64,000 bases of DNA, taken from the NCBI RefSeq assembly GCF_013155465.1, contig NZ_JABJVX010000001.1:248001-312000 (forward strand). The letters run 5' to 3'. The notes under the pieces were generated by a model. It made no database searches and was not told the DNA's origin. It was given only the letters and a program-made list of their open reading frames with translations. The position numbers and the translations under genes were made by a program. The DNA comes from Alterinioella nitratireducens (GTDB taxonomy: Bacteria; Pseudomonadota; Alphaproteobacteria; Rhodobacterales; Rhodobacteraceae). Below are positions 35,230 through 44,755 of the stretch, piece after piece (the stretch's first letter is position 1; the number at the start of each line of letters is the position of its first letter).

Positions 35230-35293
35230 CCTTGAGGGAAAGATACGCCAATGGACGGCGCGCAACGCGCGCGCCGGGAAGGAGCCACATCCG

Positions 35294-35659
35294 ATGGACG
35301 AGTTGCTGCGGGAATACCTCCCCGTCCTTTTGTTTCTGGCCGTGGCCATCGGGCTCGGGCTTGTCCTGATCCTCGCGGCCATCGTGCTGGCGGTGCGCAA
35401 CCCCGACCCCGAGAAGGTCTCGGCCTATGAATGCGGGTTCAACGCCTTCGACGACGCGCGGATGAAATTCGACGTGCGATTCTACCTCGTCGCGATCCTC
35501 TTCATCATCTTCGACCTCGAGATCGCCTTTCTCTTCCCCTGGGCCGTCGCCTTCGGGGATATGTCTATGGCGGGGTTCTGGTCGATGATGGTGTTCCTGG
35601 CCGTGCTGACCATCGGCTTTGCCTATGAGTGGAAGAAGGGAGCGCTGGAATGGGAGTGA
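35294..35659 (+). CDS. nuoA: NADH-quinone oxidoreductase subunit A
   Basis: 121 residues, three membrane helices. Conserved loop features are [20 protein letters not shown] (the mobile loop near the quinone site, with the conserved Cys) and [10 protein letters not shown]-like [22 protein letters not shown] lies about 9 bases before the ATG. First gene of the complex I locus; its stop overlaps nuoB. Confidence 0.97.
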   Translation: MDELLREYLPVLLFLAVAIGLGLVLILAAIVLAVRNPDPEKVSAYECGFNAFDDARMKFDVRFYLVAILFIIFDLEIAFLFPWAVAFGDMSMAGFWSMMVFLAVLTIGFAYEWKKGALEWE

Positions 35660-36183
35660 TGGCTGGACAGAACACCGCGGGCCATGATCCCGAATACGCC
35701 ACCCAGACCCTGAATGCCGAGCTTCAGGACAAGGGGTTCCTGCTGACCACGGCGGAGGACCTGATCAACTGGGCGCGCACCGGCAGCTTGCACTGGATGA
35801 CCTTCGGCCTCGCCTGCTGCGCGGTCGAGATGATGCACACCTCGATGCCGCGCTATGACGCCGAACGTTTCGGAATCGCGCCGCGCGCCTCCCCCCGCCA
35901 GTCGGACGTGATGATCGTGGCGGGAACCCTGACCAACAAGATGGCGCCAGCGCTGCGCAAGGTCTATGACCAGATGCCCGAGCCGCGTTACGTGATCTCG
36001 ATGGGCTCCTGCGCCAATGGCGGCGGCTATTACCACTACAGCTATTCCGTGGTGCGCGGCTGCGACCGGATCGTGCCGGTGGACCTCTACGTGCCCGGCT
36101 GCCCGCCGACCGCCGAGGCCCTGCTTTACGGGCTCTTGCAACTGCAACGCAAGATCCGCCGCACCGGAACGATCGCGCGATGA
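35650..36183 (+). CDS. nuoB: NADH-quinone oxidoreductase subunit B
   Basis: 177 residues; holds cluster N2, the last iron-sulfur centre before quinone. The tandem cysteines in [11 protein letters not shown], with MGSCANGGG and [10 protein letters not shown], supply the ligands. ATG at 35650 has AGGGAG 9 bases upstream; a second ATG at 35659 touches the nuoA stop but has its purine tract too close. Confidence 0.97.
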   Translation: MGVMAGQNTAGHDPEYATQTLNAELQDKGFLLTTAEDLINWARTGSLHWMTFGLACCAVEMMHTSMPRYDAERFGIAPRASPRQSDVMIVAGTLTNKMAPALRKVYDQMPEPRYVISMGSCANGGGYYHYSYSVVRGCDRIVPVDLYVPGCPPTAEALLYGLLQLQRKIRRTGTIAR

Positions 36184-36199
36184 AGGAGTGCCCCAGATC

Positions 36200-36811
36200 A
36201 TGACCCAAGACTTGCAAGACCTGGCCGACCTGATCACCCAGAAACAGGGCGATGCGGTGATCGGCACGGATATCGCCTTTGGCGAGCTGACGGTCGAGAT
36301 CACCCCCGCCTCGGTTCCCGATTTTGTCGAGTTCCTCAAGACCGACCGCGAATGCCGCTTCTCGACCCTGATCGACATTACCGCCGTCGATTATCCGACC
36401 CGCGACAAGCGCTTCGATGTGGTCTGGCATTTCCTGTCGATGTATCAGAACCACCGCATCCGGGTGCGCGCCCGCGTCCGCGAAAGCGACATGGTGCCCT
36501 CGATCGTCGAGGTCTACCCGGCCGCCAACTGGTTCGAGCGCGAGGTGTTCGACATGTATGGCCTGATGTTCAAGGGCCATCCCGACCTGCGCCGGATCCT
36601 CACCGATTACGGCTTTCGCGGCTACCCGCTGCGCAAGGATTTCCCGACCACCGGCTATACCGAGGTGCGCTATGACGAGGCGTTGAAGCGCGTCGTCTAT
36701 GAGCCTGTCAACCTGGTCCAGGAATACCGCCAGTTCGATTTCATGAGCCCCTGGGAAGGTGCCGAGTACATCCTGCCCGGCGATGAAAAGCCCGAGGCGG
36801 CGAAGGGCTGA
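36200..36811 (+). CDS. nuoC: NADH-quinone oxidoreductase subunit C
   Basis: 203 residues, the 30-kDa subunit of the peripheral arm. The family signature [20 protein letters not shown] followed by [11 protein letters not shown] is intact. It is separate from nuoD, unlike the fused enterobacterial form, and the two are kept apart here by a sulfotransferase gene. AAGGAG lies 11 bases upstream of the ATG. Confidence 0.97.
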   Translation: MTQDLQDLADLITQKQGDAVIGTDIAFGELTVEITPASVPDFVEFLKTDRECRFSTLIDITAVDYPTRDKRFDVVWHFLSMYQNHRIRVRARVRESDMVPSIVEVYPAANWFEREVFDMYGLMFKGHPDLRRILTDYGFRGYPLRKDFPTTGYTEVRYDEALKRVVYEPVNLVQEYRQFDFMSPWEGAEYILPGDEKPEAAKG

Positions 36812-36813
36812 CC

Positions 36814-37680
36814 ATGGGCGACGCAACCCTCCTTTTCGGGATCGGCGCGGCCAAGGCGGGGACCACCTGGCTTTACCGCTTTCTCGCCGCGCACCCCGAG
36901 GTACGGCTGCCCGCCGTGAAGGAGCTGCATTATTTCGACACCGCCGAAACCAGCAAATTCGACCGCCAGATCGCCCGGATGCGCAAGGAAAAGGCGCGCC
37001 GCACGGGGCGGCTGCCCACCGGCGACGAGAAGCTGGACCGCCGGCTGAAACGCGAGATCTGGGCCTATAACCGCTGGCTGAATGTCATCGCCGACCCTTC
37101 CGACGCGGCTTATGTCGATTTCCTGACCCATAATGCCGGGGATGCCCGTGTCGTGGGCGACATCACGCCGGCCTATGCGACACTCTCCGAGGCCAGCCTG
37201 ACCCGGATGGCGGGGCTGGCCGACAAGACCCGGTTCATCTACCTGATGCGCGACCCGCTGGACCGGCTCTGGTCCAATATCCGCATGGCCGCCGCGCGGC
37301 GGACGGGGGCCTTGCGCGAGACGGCGGGCGCGCTGCTGGACAAGGTCGTCGCGGGCGAGGACCAGACCATCACCGCGCGCTCGAACTACGCCCTGACGCT
37401 GGCCCGTGTGAACGCCGCGCTGGACCCCAGGACGGTGTTCCTGGGCTTCTACGAGACGCTCTTTCAGCCCGAGACCGTGGCGCGGATCTGCGACTTCCTG
37501 GGGATCACGCCCCGCGCCGCCAAGACGCAGGCACGCGTGCTGGCCGGCGAAGACCTGACAATGACCGAGGGGCAGCGCGCCCGTGCGCTGGCATGGCTGG
37601 CCCCTCAATATGATGCGGTGCGCGGGGCGATGGGTGCCCTGCCGCAACGCTGGACGGATAACATGGAGGCGCTGGCATGA
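36814..37680 (+). CDS. PAPS-dependent sulfotransferase-like protein
   Basis: 288 residues. The 5'-phosphosulfate loop appears as [16 protein letters not shown] (8-23), and the 3'-phosphate-binding region as [12 protein letters not shown], both diagnostic of the sulfotransferase superfamily. A following segment, [10 protein letters not shown], also fits. Two bases after nuoC and overlapping nuoD by ATGA, it must be co-translated with complex I genes, though no chemical link is known. Substrate unknown; could be a cell-surface carbohydrate or lipid. Confidence 0.87.
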   Translation: MGDATLLFGIGAAKAGTTWLYRFLAAHPEVRLPAVKELHYFDTAETSKFDRQIARMRKEKARRTGRLPTGDEKLDRRLKREIWAYNRWLNVIADPSDAAYVDFLTHNAGDARVVGDITPAYATLSEASLTRMAGLADKTRFIYLMRDPLDRLWSNIRMAAARRTGALRETAGALLDKVVAGEDQTITARSNYALTLARVNAALDPRTVFLGFYETLFQPETVARICDFLGITPRAAKTQARVLAGEDLTMTEGQRARALAWLAPQYDAVRGAMGALPQRWTDNMEALA

Positions 37681-38900
37681 TGGATGGCGGCAAAGGCTTC
37701 GAGGACGCCCAGACGGGCGAACAGAAGATCCGGAATTTCAACATCAATTTCGGCCCCCAACACCCGGCGGCGCATGGCGTGCTGCGGCTGGTGCTGGAGC
37801 TGGACGGCGAGATCGTCGAACGGTGCGACCCCCATATCGGCCTGCTGCATCGCGGCACCGAAAAGCTGATGGAGAGCCGCACCTACCTGCAGAACCTGCC
37901 CTATTTCGACCGGCTGGACTACGTGGCGCCGATGAACCAGGAACATGCCTGGTGCCTGGCCATCGAGAAGCTGACCGGCACCGTGGTGCCGCGGCGCGGA
38001 TCGCTCATCCGGGTGCTTTATTCCGAGATCGGGCGCATCCTCAACCACCTGCTCAACATCACCACGCAGGCGATGGATGTGGGCGCGCTGACGCCGCCCT
38101 TGTGGGGCTTCGAGGAACGCGAAAAGCTGATGATCTTCTACGAGCGGGCCTGCGGCGCGCGCCTGCACGCGGCCTATTTCCGCCCCGGCGGCGTGCATCA
38201 GGATCTGCCGCCCGAATTGCTGGACGATATCGAGACCTGGGCCAACGAGTTCCCCAAGGTGATCTCGGATATCGACGAGCTTCTGTCGGAGAACCGCATC
38301 TTCAAGCAGCGCAACGCCGATATTGGCGTGGTGACGGAACAGGACGCGCTGGATTGGGGCTTTTCGGGCGTCATGGTGCGCGGTTCCGGCATGGCCTGGG
38401 ATCTGCGCCGCGCGCAACCCTATGAGTGTTATGACGAGTTCGACTTCCAGATCCCCGTCGGCAAGAACGGCGATTGCTATGACCGGTATCTCGTGCGGAT
38501 GGAGGAAATGCGCCAATCGCTGCGCATCATCCATCAATCCATCGAGAAACTGCGCGCGCCCGAGGGCAAGGGCGACGTCATGGCGCGCGGCAAGCTCAGC
38601 CCGCCCTCGCGCAAGGATATGAAGACCTCGATGGAGGCGCTGATCCATCACTTCAAGCTCTATACCGAGGGCTTTCACGTGCCCCCCGGCGAGGTCTACG
38701 CCGCCGTCGAGGCCCCCAAGGGCGAATTCGGCGTCTACCTCGTCGCCGATGGCACCAACCGCCCCTACAAGGCCAAGATCCGCGCGCCGGGCTACCTGCA
38801 CCTGCAAGCGATGGATTTCGTCGCCGGAGGGCATCAGCTGGCCGATGTGGCGGCGATCATCGGCACGATGGACGTGGTGTTCGGTGAGATTGATCGGTGA
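37677..38900 (+). CDS. nuoD: NADH-quinone oxidoreductase subunit D
   Basis: 407 residues, the 49-kDa subunit forming the quinone site with NuoB. Features include [27 protein letters not shown] and the C-terminal [12 protein letters not shown]. The double ATG at 37677 overlaps the sulfotransferase stop. The length is normal. Confidence 0.98.
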   Translation: MMDGGKGFEDAQTGEQKIRNFNINFGPQHPAAHGVLRLVLELDGEIVERCDPHIGLLHRGTEKLMESRTYLQNLPYFDRLDYVAPMNQEHAWCLAIEKLTGTVVPRRGSLIRVLYSEIGRILNHLLNITTQAMDVGALTPPLWGFEEREKLMIFYERACGARLHAAYFRPGGVHQDLPPELLDDIETWANEFPKVISDIDELLSENRIFKQRNADIGVVTEQDALDWGFSGVMVRGSGMAWDLRRAQPYECYDEFDFQIPVGKNGDCYDRYLVRMEEMRQSLRIIHQSIEKLRAPEGKGDVMARGKLSPPSRKDMKTSMEALIHHFKLYTEGFHVPPGEVYAAVEAPKGEFGVYLVADGTNRPYKAKIRAPGYLHLQAMDFVAGGHQLADVAAIIGTMDVVFGEIDR

Positions 38901-38922
38901 GGCCGGGGCAGGGGGATAAGGC

Positions 38923-39285
38923 ATGAGCCTCACCCTCCTCACCACCCTCTGCGGCCTCATCACCTTCGCCATCCTGGCCGTCCTCGCCTATGCCTTCTGG
39001 TCCGACCCCGACAAGGGCCTGACCCAGACCACGCATCGGCTGGAGAAACTTCCCCTCGTCATGGCCGACCGCTACACGGCCTTTGCCATCCTCGCCTTGG
39101 CCTTCACGCTTTATGGCGACCTCAATATCCTCATCCTCTTCTTCGGCATCTGCGCCTTCATGGGCTTCGCGGACGGCCTCATCTACGCCCGCGCGGGCCA
39201 TCCGCATTGGAAACACACCGCCAGCGGCATCCTGTCAGTTGTGGCTGCGATCATCGCGGCGGCGGCCCGCCTGAGCGTCGCCTGA
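38923..39285 (+). CDS. Four-helix membrane protein, function unknown
   Basis: 120 residues with four hydrophobic stretches (about 4-26, 46-64, 66-86 and 98-118). Between the first two is DPDKGLTQTTHRLEKLP, and after the third DGLIYARAGHPHWKH, which faces one side of the membrane. It may belong to a DUF4267-like family, but I am not sure. GGGGGATAAGG precedes the ATG. Lies between nuoD and the exported repeat protein. Confidence 0.7.
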   Translation: MSLTLLTTLCGLITFAILAVLAYAFWSDPDKGLTQTTHRLEKLPLVMADRYTAFAILALAFTLYGDLNILILFFGICAFMGFADGLIYARAGHPHWKHTASGILSVVAAIIAAAARLSVA

Positions 39286-39352
39286 CACGCCAAGCCGCTT
39301 GCCAGCCAGTGCGCCCCCGGTATTCTGAGAACATTCAGAAAAGGGGGGCGAT

Positions 39353-40483
39353 ATGCGCCTGATTTCAGCGTTTCTTGCATTTTTCGTCGGCCACGCGGCC
39401 ACCGCCCAGACCTTGCCGGGGCCCGAGGATTACGACGCCGCCGTCGTCGCGGCGCTGGCTGATTCCTATGCCTATTGCACCACCCGGCCGGGTGCGTCGC
39501 CCCACACGCTTGCCGCCTTCCTTCAGACTGCCATCACGTTTGAATTCCGCGATGCGAATGAGCTGGAACGTCACGTGCGCCAAGGCGACGCTTTTGCCGC
39601 GATCACCAGAATGATCGCGGATGGGACGGTGATTTCGGACGATGACGGTATCCGGCTGCCCGACTGCCCGGTGACCGATGCCCAGATCACCGCACGGCTG
39701 CGGTTTCGGACCCGCACCCTGGAAACCCTGCCCGATGTGGAGGGGGTGGCGCTGCTATCCGGTGCGATGACGGCCTATGGCTGTTCCATCGCGCGTGCCG
39801 ATGAGGCGGCATTTGTCGAGTTCGCCCTGCGCCACGTTGCCGGATTGTATGACATCCCCTTGCCTGATCCCTTGCCGGAGGGCGAAGACAGCGACCTGAC
39901 GCCGTTCGTCGAAGCGCTCTATAACGTGCTGGATAATGCCGGGACCGACATGCGCCGCTCTGGCGCGATGATCACCGATGACGAAGCGGCACGGCTAGTG
40001 GGGTGCGTCGCCAGCGATGCGCCGCCCGACCCCCCTGTTGTCACCTTTGGCACAGATCCTGAAGGGGCCGCGGCACATGCCGCTTTATTGCGGCCGGAGG
40101 ATATGCAGGCGATTTTTGCGCAAACGATCGCCGATATAGGGTGCGCGTTGCCGGATGGGGACATGACGCTGTTCTCAACGCACTTCCGGTACAATGGTCT
40201 GCTGACGCTTGGCGTTGACCTGCCACCGGACGAGGTTGCGCATGCGTCGCGCGATCTGGCGCTGACAGGGCAGACGGACCACGCATATGGTGCGGCGATT
40301 GCAGCGTTTGATTATTATGAAACCCTGCTGCCAACCATGATGGCGGTCGAGGATGCCGGGCTGTTGGATTATGAAGATCCCGATGCCGTTGTGTTGATTG
40401 ATTGCATTCCAACAGGCGATCTGCCGATCCTTTCGCGCTACGAGATCGACGAGGAACAGCAGCCCGGTTCGACTGATAAGTAA
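39353..40483 (+). CDS. Exported protein of three cysteine-paired repeats
   Basis: 376 residues with a signal peptide (about 1-19, cleavage after ATAQ). The mature protein has exactly six cysteines, falling as three pairs: 42/105, 144/218 and 264/351. Each half-pair follows the same pattern, a first Cys after an aromatic/Gly position (YAYC, AYGC, DIGC) and a second after a D/E-rich turn (RLPDC, RLVGC, VLIDC), with helical segments between. I read this as three diverged copies of one 100-120-residue module, each closed by a disulfide. No family recognised. Periplasmic; sits between nuoD and nuoE. Confidence 0.75.
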   Translation: MRLISAFLAFFVGHAATAQTLPGPEDYDAAVVAALADSYAYCTTRPGASPHTLAAFLQTAITFEFRDANELERHVRQGDAFAAITRMIADGTVISDDDGIRLPDCPVTDAQITARLRFRTRTLETLPDVEGVALLSGAMTAYGCSIARADEAAFVEFALRHVAGLYDIPLPDPLPEGEDSDLTPFVEALYNVLDNAGTDMRRSGAMITDDEAARLVGCVASDAPPDPPVVTFGTDPEGAAAHAALLRPEDMQAIFAQTIADIGCALPDGDMTLFSTHFRYNGLLTLGVDLPPDEVAHASRDLALTGQTDHAYGAAIAAFDYYETLLPTMMAVEDAGLLDYEDPDAVVLIDCIPTGDLPILSRYEIDEEQQPGSTDK

Positions 40484-40555
40484 AAAGAGACGCATGGACA
40501 TTTTCGCGCCGCTCTGGCAGCAAGCGAACGAACGATATTCGACGGGACCGACCTG

Positions 40556-41758
40556 ATGCTGAGACGCCTTCACCACGACCAGCCCGAAAGCTTTGCCTTC
40601 ACCGACGCCAACCAGGCCTGGGCGCGCGCGCAGATCACCAAGTACCCCGAGGGGCGGCAGGCCTCGGCGATCATTCCGCTTCTGTGGCGGGCGCAGGAAC
40701 AGGAAGGCTGGCTGACCCGTGCGGCCATCGAACATGTGGCGGGCATGCTGGACATGGCCTATATCCGCGCATTGGAAGTGGCGACCTTCTACTTCATGTT
40801 CCAGTTGCAGCCGGTGGGCTCCGTCGCCCATATCCAGGTCTGCGGCACCACGTCGTGCATGATCTGCGGGGCCGAAGACCTTGTCGCCATCTGCAAGGAC
40901 AAGATCGCCGCCAACGCGCATGAGCTGTCATCCGATGGCAAATTCTCCTGGGAAGAGGTCGAATGCCTCGGCGCCTGCTCGAACGCGCCCATGGTGCAGA
41001 TCGGCAAGGATTATTACGAGGATCTGACGGCGGAGAGCTTCACCCATATCCTCGATGAACTGGCCGCGGGCCGGGTGCCCACGCCGGGGCCGCAGAACGG
41101 GCGCTATGCGTCGGAACCCGCGGGCGGGCTGACCTCGCTGACCGACTATGCCGAGGGGCGGGACGAGCTCAACATCTCCGCCCGCCTGGCGACGGATATC
41201 GGCGACACGATCAAGCGCATCGACGGCACCGAAGTGCCGCTTCTGACGCCATGGGGCAAGCAATCGGGCAATGGCGACACGCACGCCGAGGACCACGCCG
41301 CACCCGAGCCCGAGGAGGCGCCCGAGCCGCCGGTGCAGAAATCCGAAGCGGTCGAGGCCCCGGCGCAGGAACCTGTGCGCGAAGAGGCGCGCGCCGATTC
41401 CGAGCGGGTGCCGGAAAGCGCCGCGCCGGAGGTCGACGAGGAGGCCGCCGCGCCCGAGGACCACGCCGAGGCAGGCGCCAAACCCGAGGCCGACGAGACG
41501 CTGGCCGACACGGTCGAGGAACGCGAACCCGAACTGCTCAGCTCGGCGCGCGAAGGCGGGGCCGATGACCTCAAGAAGATCAAGGGCGTCGGGCCCAAGC
41601 TGGAAGGCGTGCTGAACGATCTGGGTTTCTACCATTTCGACCAGATCGCCGCCTGGGGCCCGGCCGAGATCGCCTGGGTCGATACCCGCCTGCAATTCAA
41701 GGGCCGGATCGAGCGTGACAATTGGGTCGCACAGGCCGCCGAACTCGCCAGGGGCTGA
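40556..41758 (+). CDS. nuoE: NADH-quinone oxidoreductase subunit E with a helix-hairpin-helix extension
   Basis: 400 residues, more than twice the E. coli length. Residues 1-165 are the normal thioredoxin-like [2Fe-2S] subunit, with Cys96, Cys101, Cys137 and Cys141 in the CX4C...CX3C pattern. Residues about 170-235 are a linker domain; 236-332 are a Glu/Ala/Pro-rich disordered stretch; 336-400 are a helix-hairpin-helix module ([36 protein letters not shown]), of the COG3743 H3TH type. The same module recurs in two nearby genes. Confidence 0.96.
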   Translation: MLRRLHHDQPESFAFTDANQAWARAQITKYPEGRQASAIIPLLWRAQEQEGWLTRAAIEHVAGMLDMAYIRALEVATFYFMFQLQPVGSVAHIQVCGTTSCMICGAEDLVAICKDKIAANAHELSSDGKFSWEEVECLGACSNAPMVQIGKDYYEDLTAESFTHILDELAAGRVPTPGPQNGRYASEPAGGLTSLTDYAEGRDELNISARLATDIGDTIKRIDGTEVPLLTPWGKQSGNGDTHAEDHAAPEPEEAPEPPVQKSEAVEAPAQEPVREEARADSERVPESAAPEVDEEAAAPEDHAEAGAKPEADETLADTVEEREPELLSSAREGGADDLKKIKGVGPKLEGVLNDLGFYHFDQIAAWGPAEIAWVDTRLQFKGRIERDNWVAQAAELARG

Positions 41759-41909
41759 ACGCGGGCCTTTCCCGACAGGCGCAAACGCGCGATTCTGGTC
41801 GAAACACCCAAGGTGTGGCCCCGGCATCGCGCGCGATTTCCCTGCATGTTCACAGGCGCAGGGGGGCGAACGGGCCACCGGTGGGACAAGAGACCGGAGC
41901 GCCCGAGCC

Positions 41910-42632
41910 ATGCATCACGATTACGACTCCATGTTTTCCTCGCACCAGGGGAAAGCGGCCAAGCGGCAGGCCAATGCCGATCTGCTGGCCGATACGCTCT
42001 GGCGCTACGTGCAACCGAAATCGGTGATCGACCTGGGCTGCGGCATGGGGTTCTTCCTCAAGGCCTGCGCCGACCGGGGCGCCGATATCCGCGGCATCGA
42101 CGGCGAATGGAGCAAGGATGTCGCCCCCGTCGTGGCCAAATCCGCCCTCAGCTACGCCGATCTCAACCAGCCGGTGAAGCTGCGCAAGCGGCACGACCTG
42201 GCCGCCAGCATCGAGGTGGCCGAACACCTGCTGCCGGAACGCTCCGAAGGTTTCGTCGCTGACCTCTGCAAGCTCTCCGACACCGTCCTCTTCTCCGCCG
42301 GTATCCCGCATCAGGGCGGCGCGGGCCATATCAACCTGCGCTACCAGCATGAATGGGCCGAGATCTTCGCCGAGCAGGGCTATGCCTGTTTCGACCCGAT
42401 CCGGCGGCGCATGGCGGCGATGGGCGATATCTACCCGTGGTTCGCGCAGAATATCCTGCTCTATATCAAGGACGGCACCGCCATCGACCCGCTGCTCGAT
42501 GAACACCGCATCGCGCCGCAGGCGGCCAGCTATGTCGGTCTGACGCTCTACCACCGGCGCGAGCGCAACCTGGCGCGCAGGCTGCGCAAGGCGCGGATGG
42601 AGGCGAAACTTGCCAAGGCGGGGGAGGGTTGA
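41910..42632 (+). CDS. Class I SAM-dependent methyltransferase
   Basis: 240 residues. SAM-binding motif I is VIDLGCGMGFFLKA, followed by GADIRGIDGEW (acidic strand) and a DLAASIEVAEHL segment as motif IV, as in the Methyltransf_23 type. The C terminus is Arg/Lys-rich. It lies between nuoE and the next HhH gene. The substrate is unknown; methylation of a complex I subunit is conceivable, since NDUFAF-type methyltransferases act on mitochondrial complex I, but nothing in the sequence proves it. Confidence 0.83.
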   Translation: MHHDYDSMFSSHQGKAAKRQANADLLADTLWRYVQPKSVIDLGCGMGFFLKACADRGADIRGIDGEWSKDVAPVVAKSALSYADLNQPVKLRKRHDLAASIEVAEHLLPERSEGFVADLCKLSDTVLFSAGIPHQGGAGHINLRYQHEWAEIFAEQGYACFDPIRRRMAAMGDIYPWFAQNILLYIKDGTAIDPLLDEHRIAPQAASYVGLTLYHRRERNLARRLRKARMEAKLAKAGEG

Positions 42633-42819
42633 CGCCCGTGGCGTCTGGACGGGGATACATATGTTTTCCGTCCCCGATGCCCGGACCATGAGGAACCCGG
42701 CGCGGGCGTGATCGGATCACGCGGCAACCTTGCCCCCGATTGCCGGATAGACCTGCCTGACGGCCGGAATCGGAGTTTCGATTTGGGTGATGCCTATGTC
42801 GGCTGCGCGGGATGAAGCG

Positions 42820-43014
42820 TCATTCACTTTTTCTGTCGTTCCGATGGCCCTTTTTGCCCATGGCTCGCTTGATAATGGCTGCTGGAAAAACAAAGACAAC
42901 AACAAGCCCCACAAGTATCGCGCCGAAAAAATGATGCAGCTTATTGCCCGCACGCCAAAATCCATGCGCGAGGACCGAGACTGCCAATAAAATGCTCGCC
43001 GTCAAATTTTTCAT
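42820..43014 (-). CDS. Small two-helix membrane protein on the opposite strand
   Basis: 64 residues (MKNLTASILLAVSVLAHGFW start), with hydrophobic stretches about 4-18 and 32-50, then a basic tail KRAMGKKGHRNDRKSE. GGGAG lies 6 bases upstream of the ATG. It is the only opposite-strand gene I support inside the nuo locus, and the DNA around it (about 42780-43020) is visibly richer in A and T than its surroundings. Function unknown. Confidence 0.5.
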   Translation of the reverse strand: MKNLTASILLAVSVLAHGFWRAGNKLHHFFGAILVGLVVVFVFPAAIIKRAMGKKGHRNDRKSE

Positions 43015-43288
43015 GGGTGCTCCCGTGCGGGCTTGCTTTCCTAGGAAAGATAGCTGTTCACCCAAGGTCCGCAATGGGCTCTCCCCCGACCTTCGCCGCC
43101 CATCCCCCAAACGCCTGCTATCTTCACCGGAAAAGGACAATCCACCGCCCAAACCGGATCTCCTATGCGTCCAATTCCGGCCCCATGTTGCCTATGCGCC
43201 ACCGAGGCGGGGCCGCAGAGAAACCCCCTTCACGCAAGGCGGCCTCTGGTGTCTACTTCCTCACCAACTGGCCAGGGGGGATACTGCC

Positions 43289-44065
43289 ATGTCTGCATCA
43301 TCGGATCACGCCGATTGCAAGAGGATCGTCATCATCGCGGGGGCCGCGGTGGCGCTGCTCCTGGCGTTCCTTCTGTTCCTGTTCGGCCTGGGCACCATCT
43401 GGTCGCTGATCGTTGGTCTTCTGTTCTTTGTCGCGGTGATCGTCTTCGGCCCGGACCTTTTCTGCGGCGACAACCCGCGCTTTGACGTAGGCTCCATGGC
43501 CGACACCGCGCGCGCCAAGGCGGCGGCCTCGGTCGCCACTGGCCCCGCCGTCGCCCCCACGCCGGAACCCGAGCCGGAACCGGAGGAAGGCCCCACGCCG
43601 GAGCCCGCCACCCCCGTCGTCGCCCCGCAGCCCGATCTGGATGCCGAGCCCGAGCCGGTCGAGGTCGCGCCAAGCGCCCCGCAACCGGTGGAGGATCACG
43701 AGACCGCCAAGCCAGAGGACCGCGCGCCCTCGACCATCGCCCCGAGCGCCCCGCAGCCGGTGGAGGACGCCGCCGCCGCCGCGCAGCCCGAAGCCCTCTC
43801 AGAGGCGCGCGAGGGCGGGCCTGATGACCTCAAGAAAATCAAGGGGGTGGGGCCGAAGCTGGAGCAGGTGCTACATTCGCTCGGCATCTATCATTTCGAC
43901 CAGATCGCCGCCTGGGGGCCTGCCGAAGTGGCCTGGATGGATGACAACCTGGCCGGGTTCAAGGGCCGCGTCACCCGCGACGGCTGGGTCGACCAGGCCG
44001 GTCTATTAGCCGCAGGCGAAGACACCGAATTCTCTAAAAAAGTGGATGACGGCGACATATATTGA
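43289..44065 (+). CDS. Membrane-anchored helix-hairpin-helix protein
   Basis: 258 residues: two adjacent membrane helices (about 12-32 and 36-53), a Pro/Glu/Ala-rich disordered linker (about 85-172, containing APSAPQPVED twice, at 127 and 151), then an HhH module (178-240) that matches the NuoE extension almost word for word ([27 protein letters not shown]). ATG at 43289 has AGGGGGG 8 bases upstream; longer in-frame starts add Arg/Pro-rich sequence and are rejected. Probably tethers the module to the membrane. Confidence 0.85.
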   Translation: MSASSDHADCKRIVIIAGAAVALLLAFLLFLFGLGTIWSLIVGLLFFVAVIVFGPDLFCGDNPRFDVGSMADTARAKAAASVATGPAVAPTPEPEPEPEEGPTPEPATPVVAPQPDLDAEPEPVEVAPSAPQPVEDHETAKPEDRAPSTIAPSAPQPVEDAAAAAQPEALSEAREGGPDDLKKIKGVGPKLEQVLHSLGIYHFDQIAAWGPAEVAWMDDNLAGFKGRVTRDGWVDQAGLLAAGEDTEFSKKVDDGDIY

Positions 44066-44108
44066 CGCGCGGGAGGATGTGAGACATCCGAAAACGAGGA
44101 TCAACAGA

Positions 44109-44735
44109 ATGACTTTTGCCGATACTCTGTGGCGTAACGCGATCACCGCCCGCAGCACCATGATCACCGCGGCGAACTATTCCGCCGCCTTCTATGGCAA
44201 TGCCGCCGTGCAGGGCTGGCACCTTGGCATGACCGCGCCGCTCACCTTCTGGCAGACCATGGCACGCACGGTCGCAAGCCCGGCCAATGCCGAGGCCACC
44301 GACAACGTGGTCGAGATGCTGCGCGACATCGCCTCGGAACCCGTGGCGGCCATGGCCGAGGTCGCGGAGATGGTCAGCGCCGAGGCCGCAGCCGATCCGG
44401 CCCCCGTGGCCGAGGCCGCTGCCGCGCCTGTCGAAGCCGCGCCTGTCGAAGCCGCGCCTGTCGAAGCCGCGCCCGCAGAAGCCGCGCCCGCAGAAGCCGC
44501 GCCGAACCCCGCCCTGCTGGACGCCCCGCGCGGCGGCAAGCCGGACGACCTGACCGCCCTGCGCGGCATCGGCGCGAAACTGGCCGCCAGCTTGAACGAG
44601 ATCGGCATCTACCATATCGACCAGATCGCCGCGCTGGACGCCGAGGGCATCGACTGGCTGGACGAGAACATCCCCGGCTTCAAGCTGGCCTGCACCCGCT
44701 TCGACATCGTCGCCGGGGCCGCCAATCGGGCCTGA
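44109..44735 (+). CDS. Phasin-like helical protein with a C-terminal helix-hairpin-helix module
   Basis: 208 residues: a helical N-terminal region (about 1-95, MTFADTLWRNAITARSTMI with aromatic and Ala-rich helices) reminiscent of phasin-like proteins, a linker containing five tandem P(V/A)EAA pentapeptides (107-131), then a third copy of the HhH module (145-200: DDLTALRGIGAKLAASL, YHIDQIAAL). This copy is more diverged than the other two. A terminator follows 20 bases after the stop. Function unknown. Confidence 0.8.
   Translation: MTFADTLWRNAITARSTMITAANYSAAFYGNAAVQGWHLGMTAPLTFWQTMARTVASPANAEATDNVVEMLRDIASEPVAAMAEVAEMVSAEAAADPAPVAEAAAAPVEAAPVEAAPVEAAPAEAAPAEAAPNPALLDAPRGGKPDDLTALRGIGAKLAASLNEIGIYHIDQIAALDAEGIDWLDENIPGFKLACTRFDIVAGAANRA
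44427..44501 (+). repeat. Five 15-bp tandem repeats inside the phasin-like HhH gene
   Basis: Three copies of CCTGTCGAAGCCGCG (44427-44471; last base context varies) are followed by two of CCCGCAGAAGCCGCG (44472-44501), coding PVEAA three times and PAEAA twice. The near-identity of copies at the DNA level points to recent slippage or unequal exchange in the linker. Confidence 0.9.
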
Positions 44736-44755
44736 CACCGGCGTACACCCTCTAC

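Larger units (their letters stand above)
34683..35293. other. 611-bp intergenic region between liuC and nuoA
   Basis: No gene is supported. It holds composite repeat copy 4 (34713-34772, minus orientation), a four-palindrome cluster (35065-35156), a candidate nuo promoter (35201-35229) and the nuoA ribosome binding site. The middle part (34800-35060) shows nothing I can name. Confidence 0.6.

Noticed and set aside
39316-39343. GGTATTCTGAGAACATTCAG block as a fifth copy of the composite repeat
   Set aside because: It shares the GGTATT start and AAAAGGGG end but lacks the hairpin and the AACAAAG core; similarity may be chance.
40556-41758. HhH extension of NuoE read as a DNA nuclease fusion
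   Set aside because: COG3743 is labelled predicted 5' nuclease, but only the HhH fold is present and no nuclease active-site residues are seen.
42944-43288. Long N-terminal extension of the membrane-anchored HhH protein
   Set aside because: The extension is Arg/Pro-rich without features, overlaps the small minus-strand gene and lacks a ribosome binding site; ATG 43289 has AGGGGGG at the right distance and begins just before the membrane helices.
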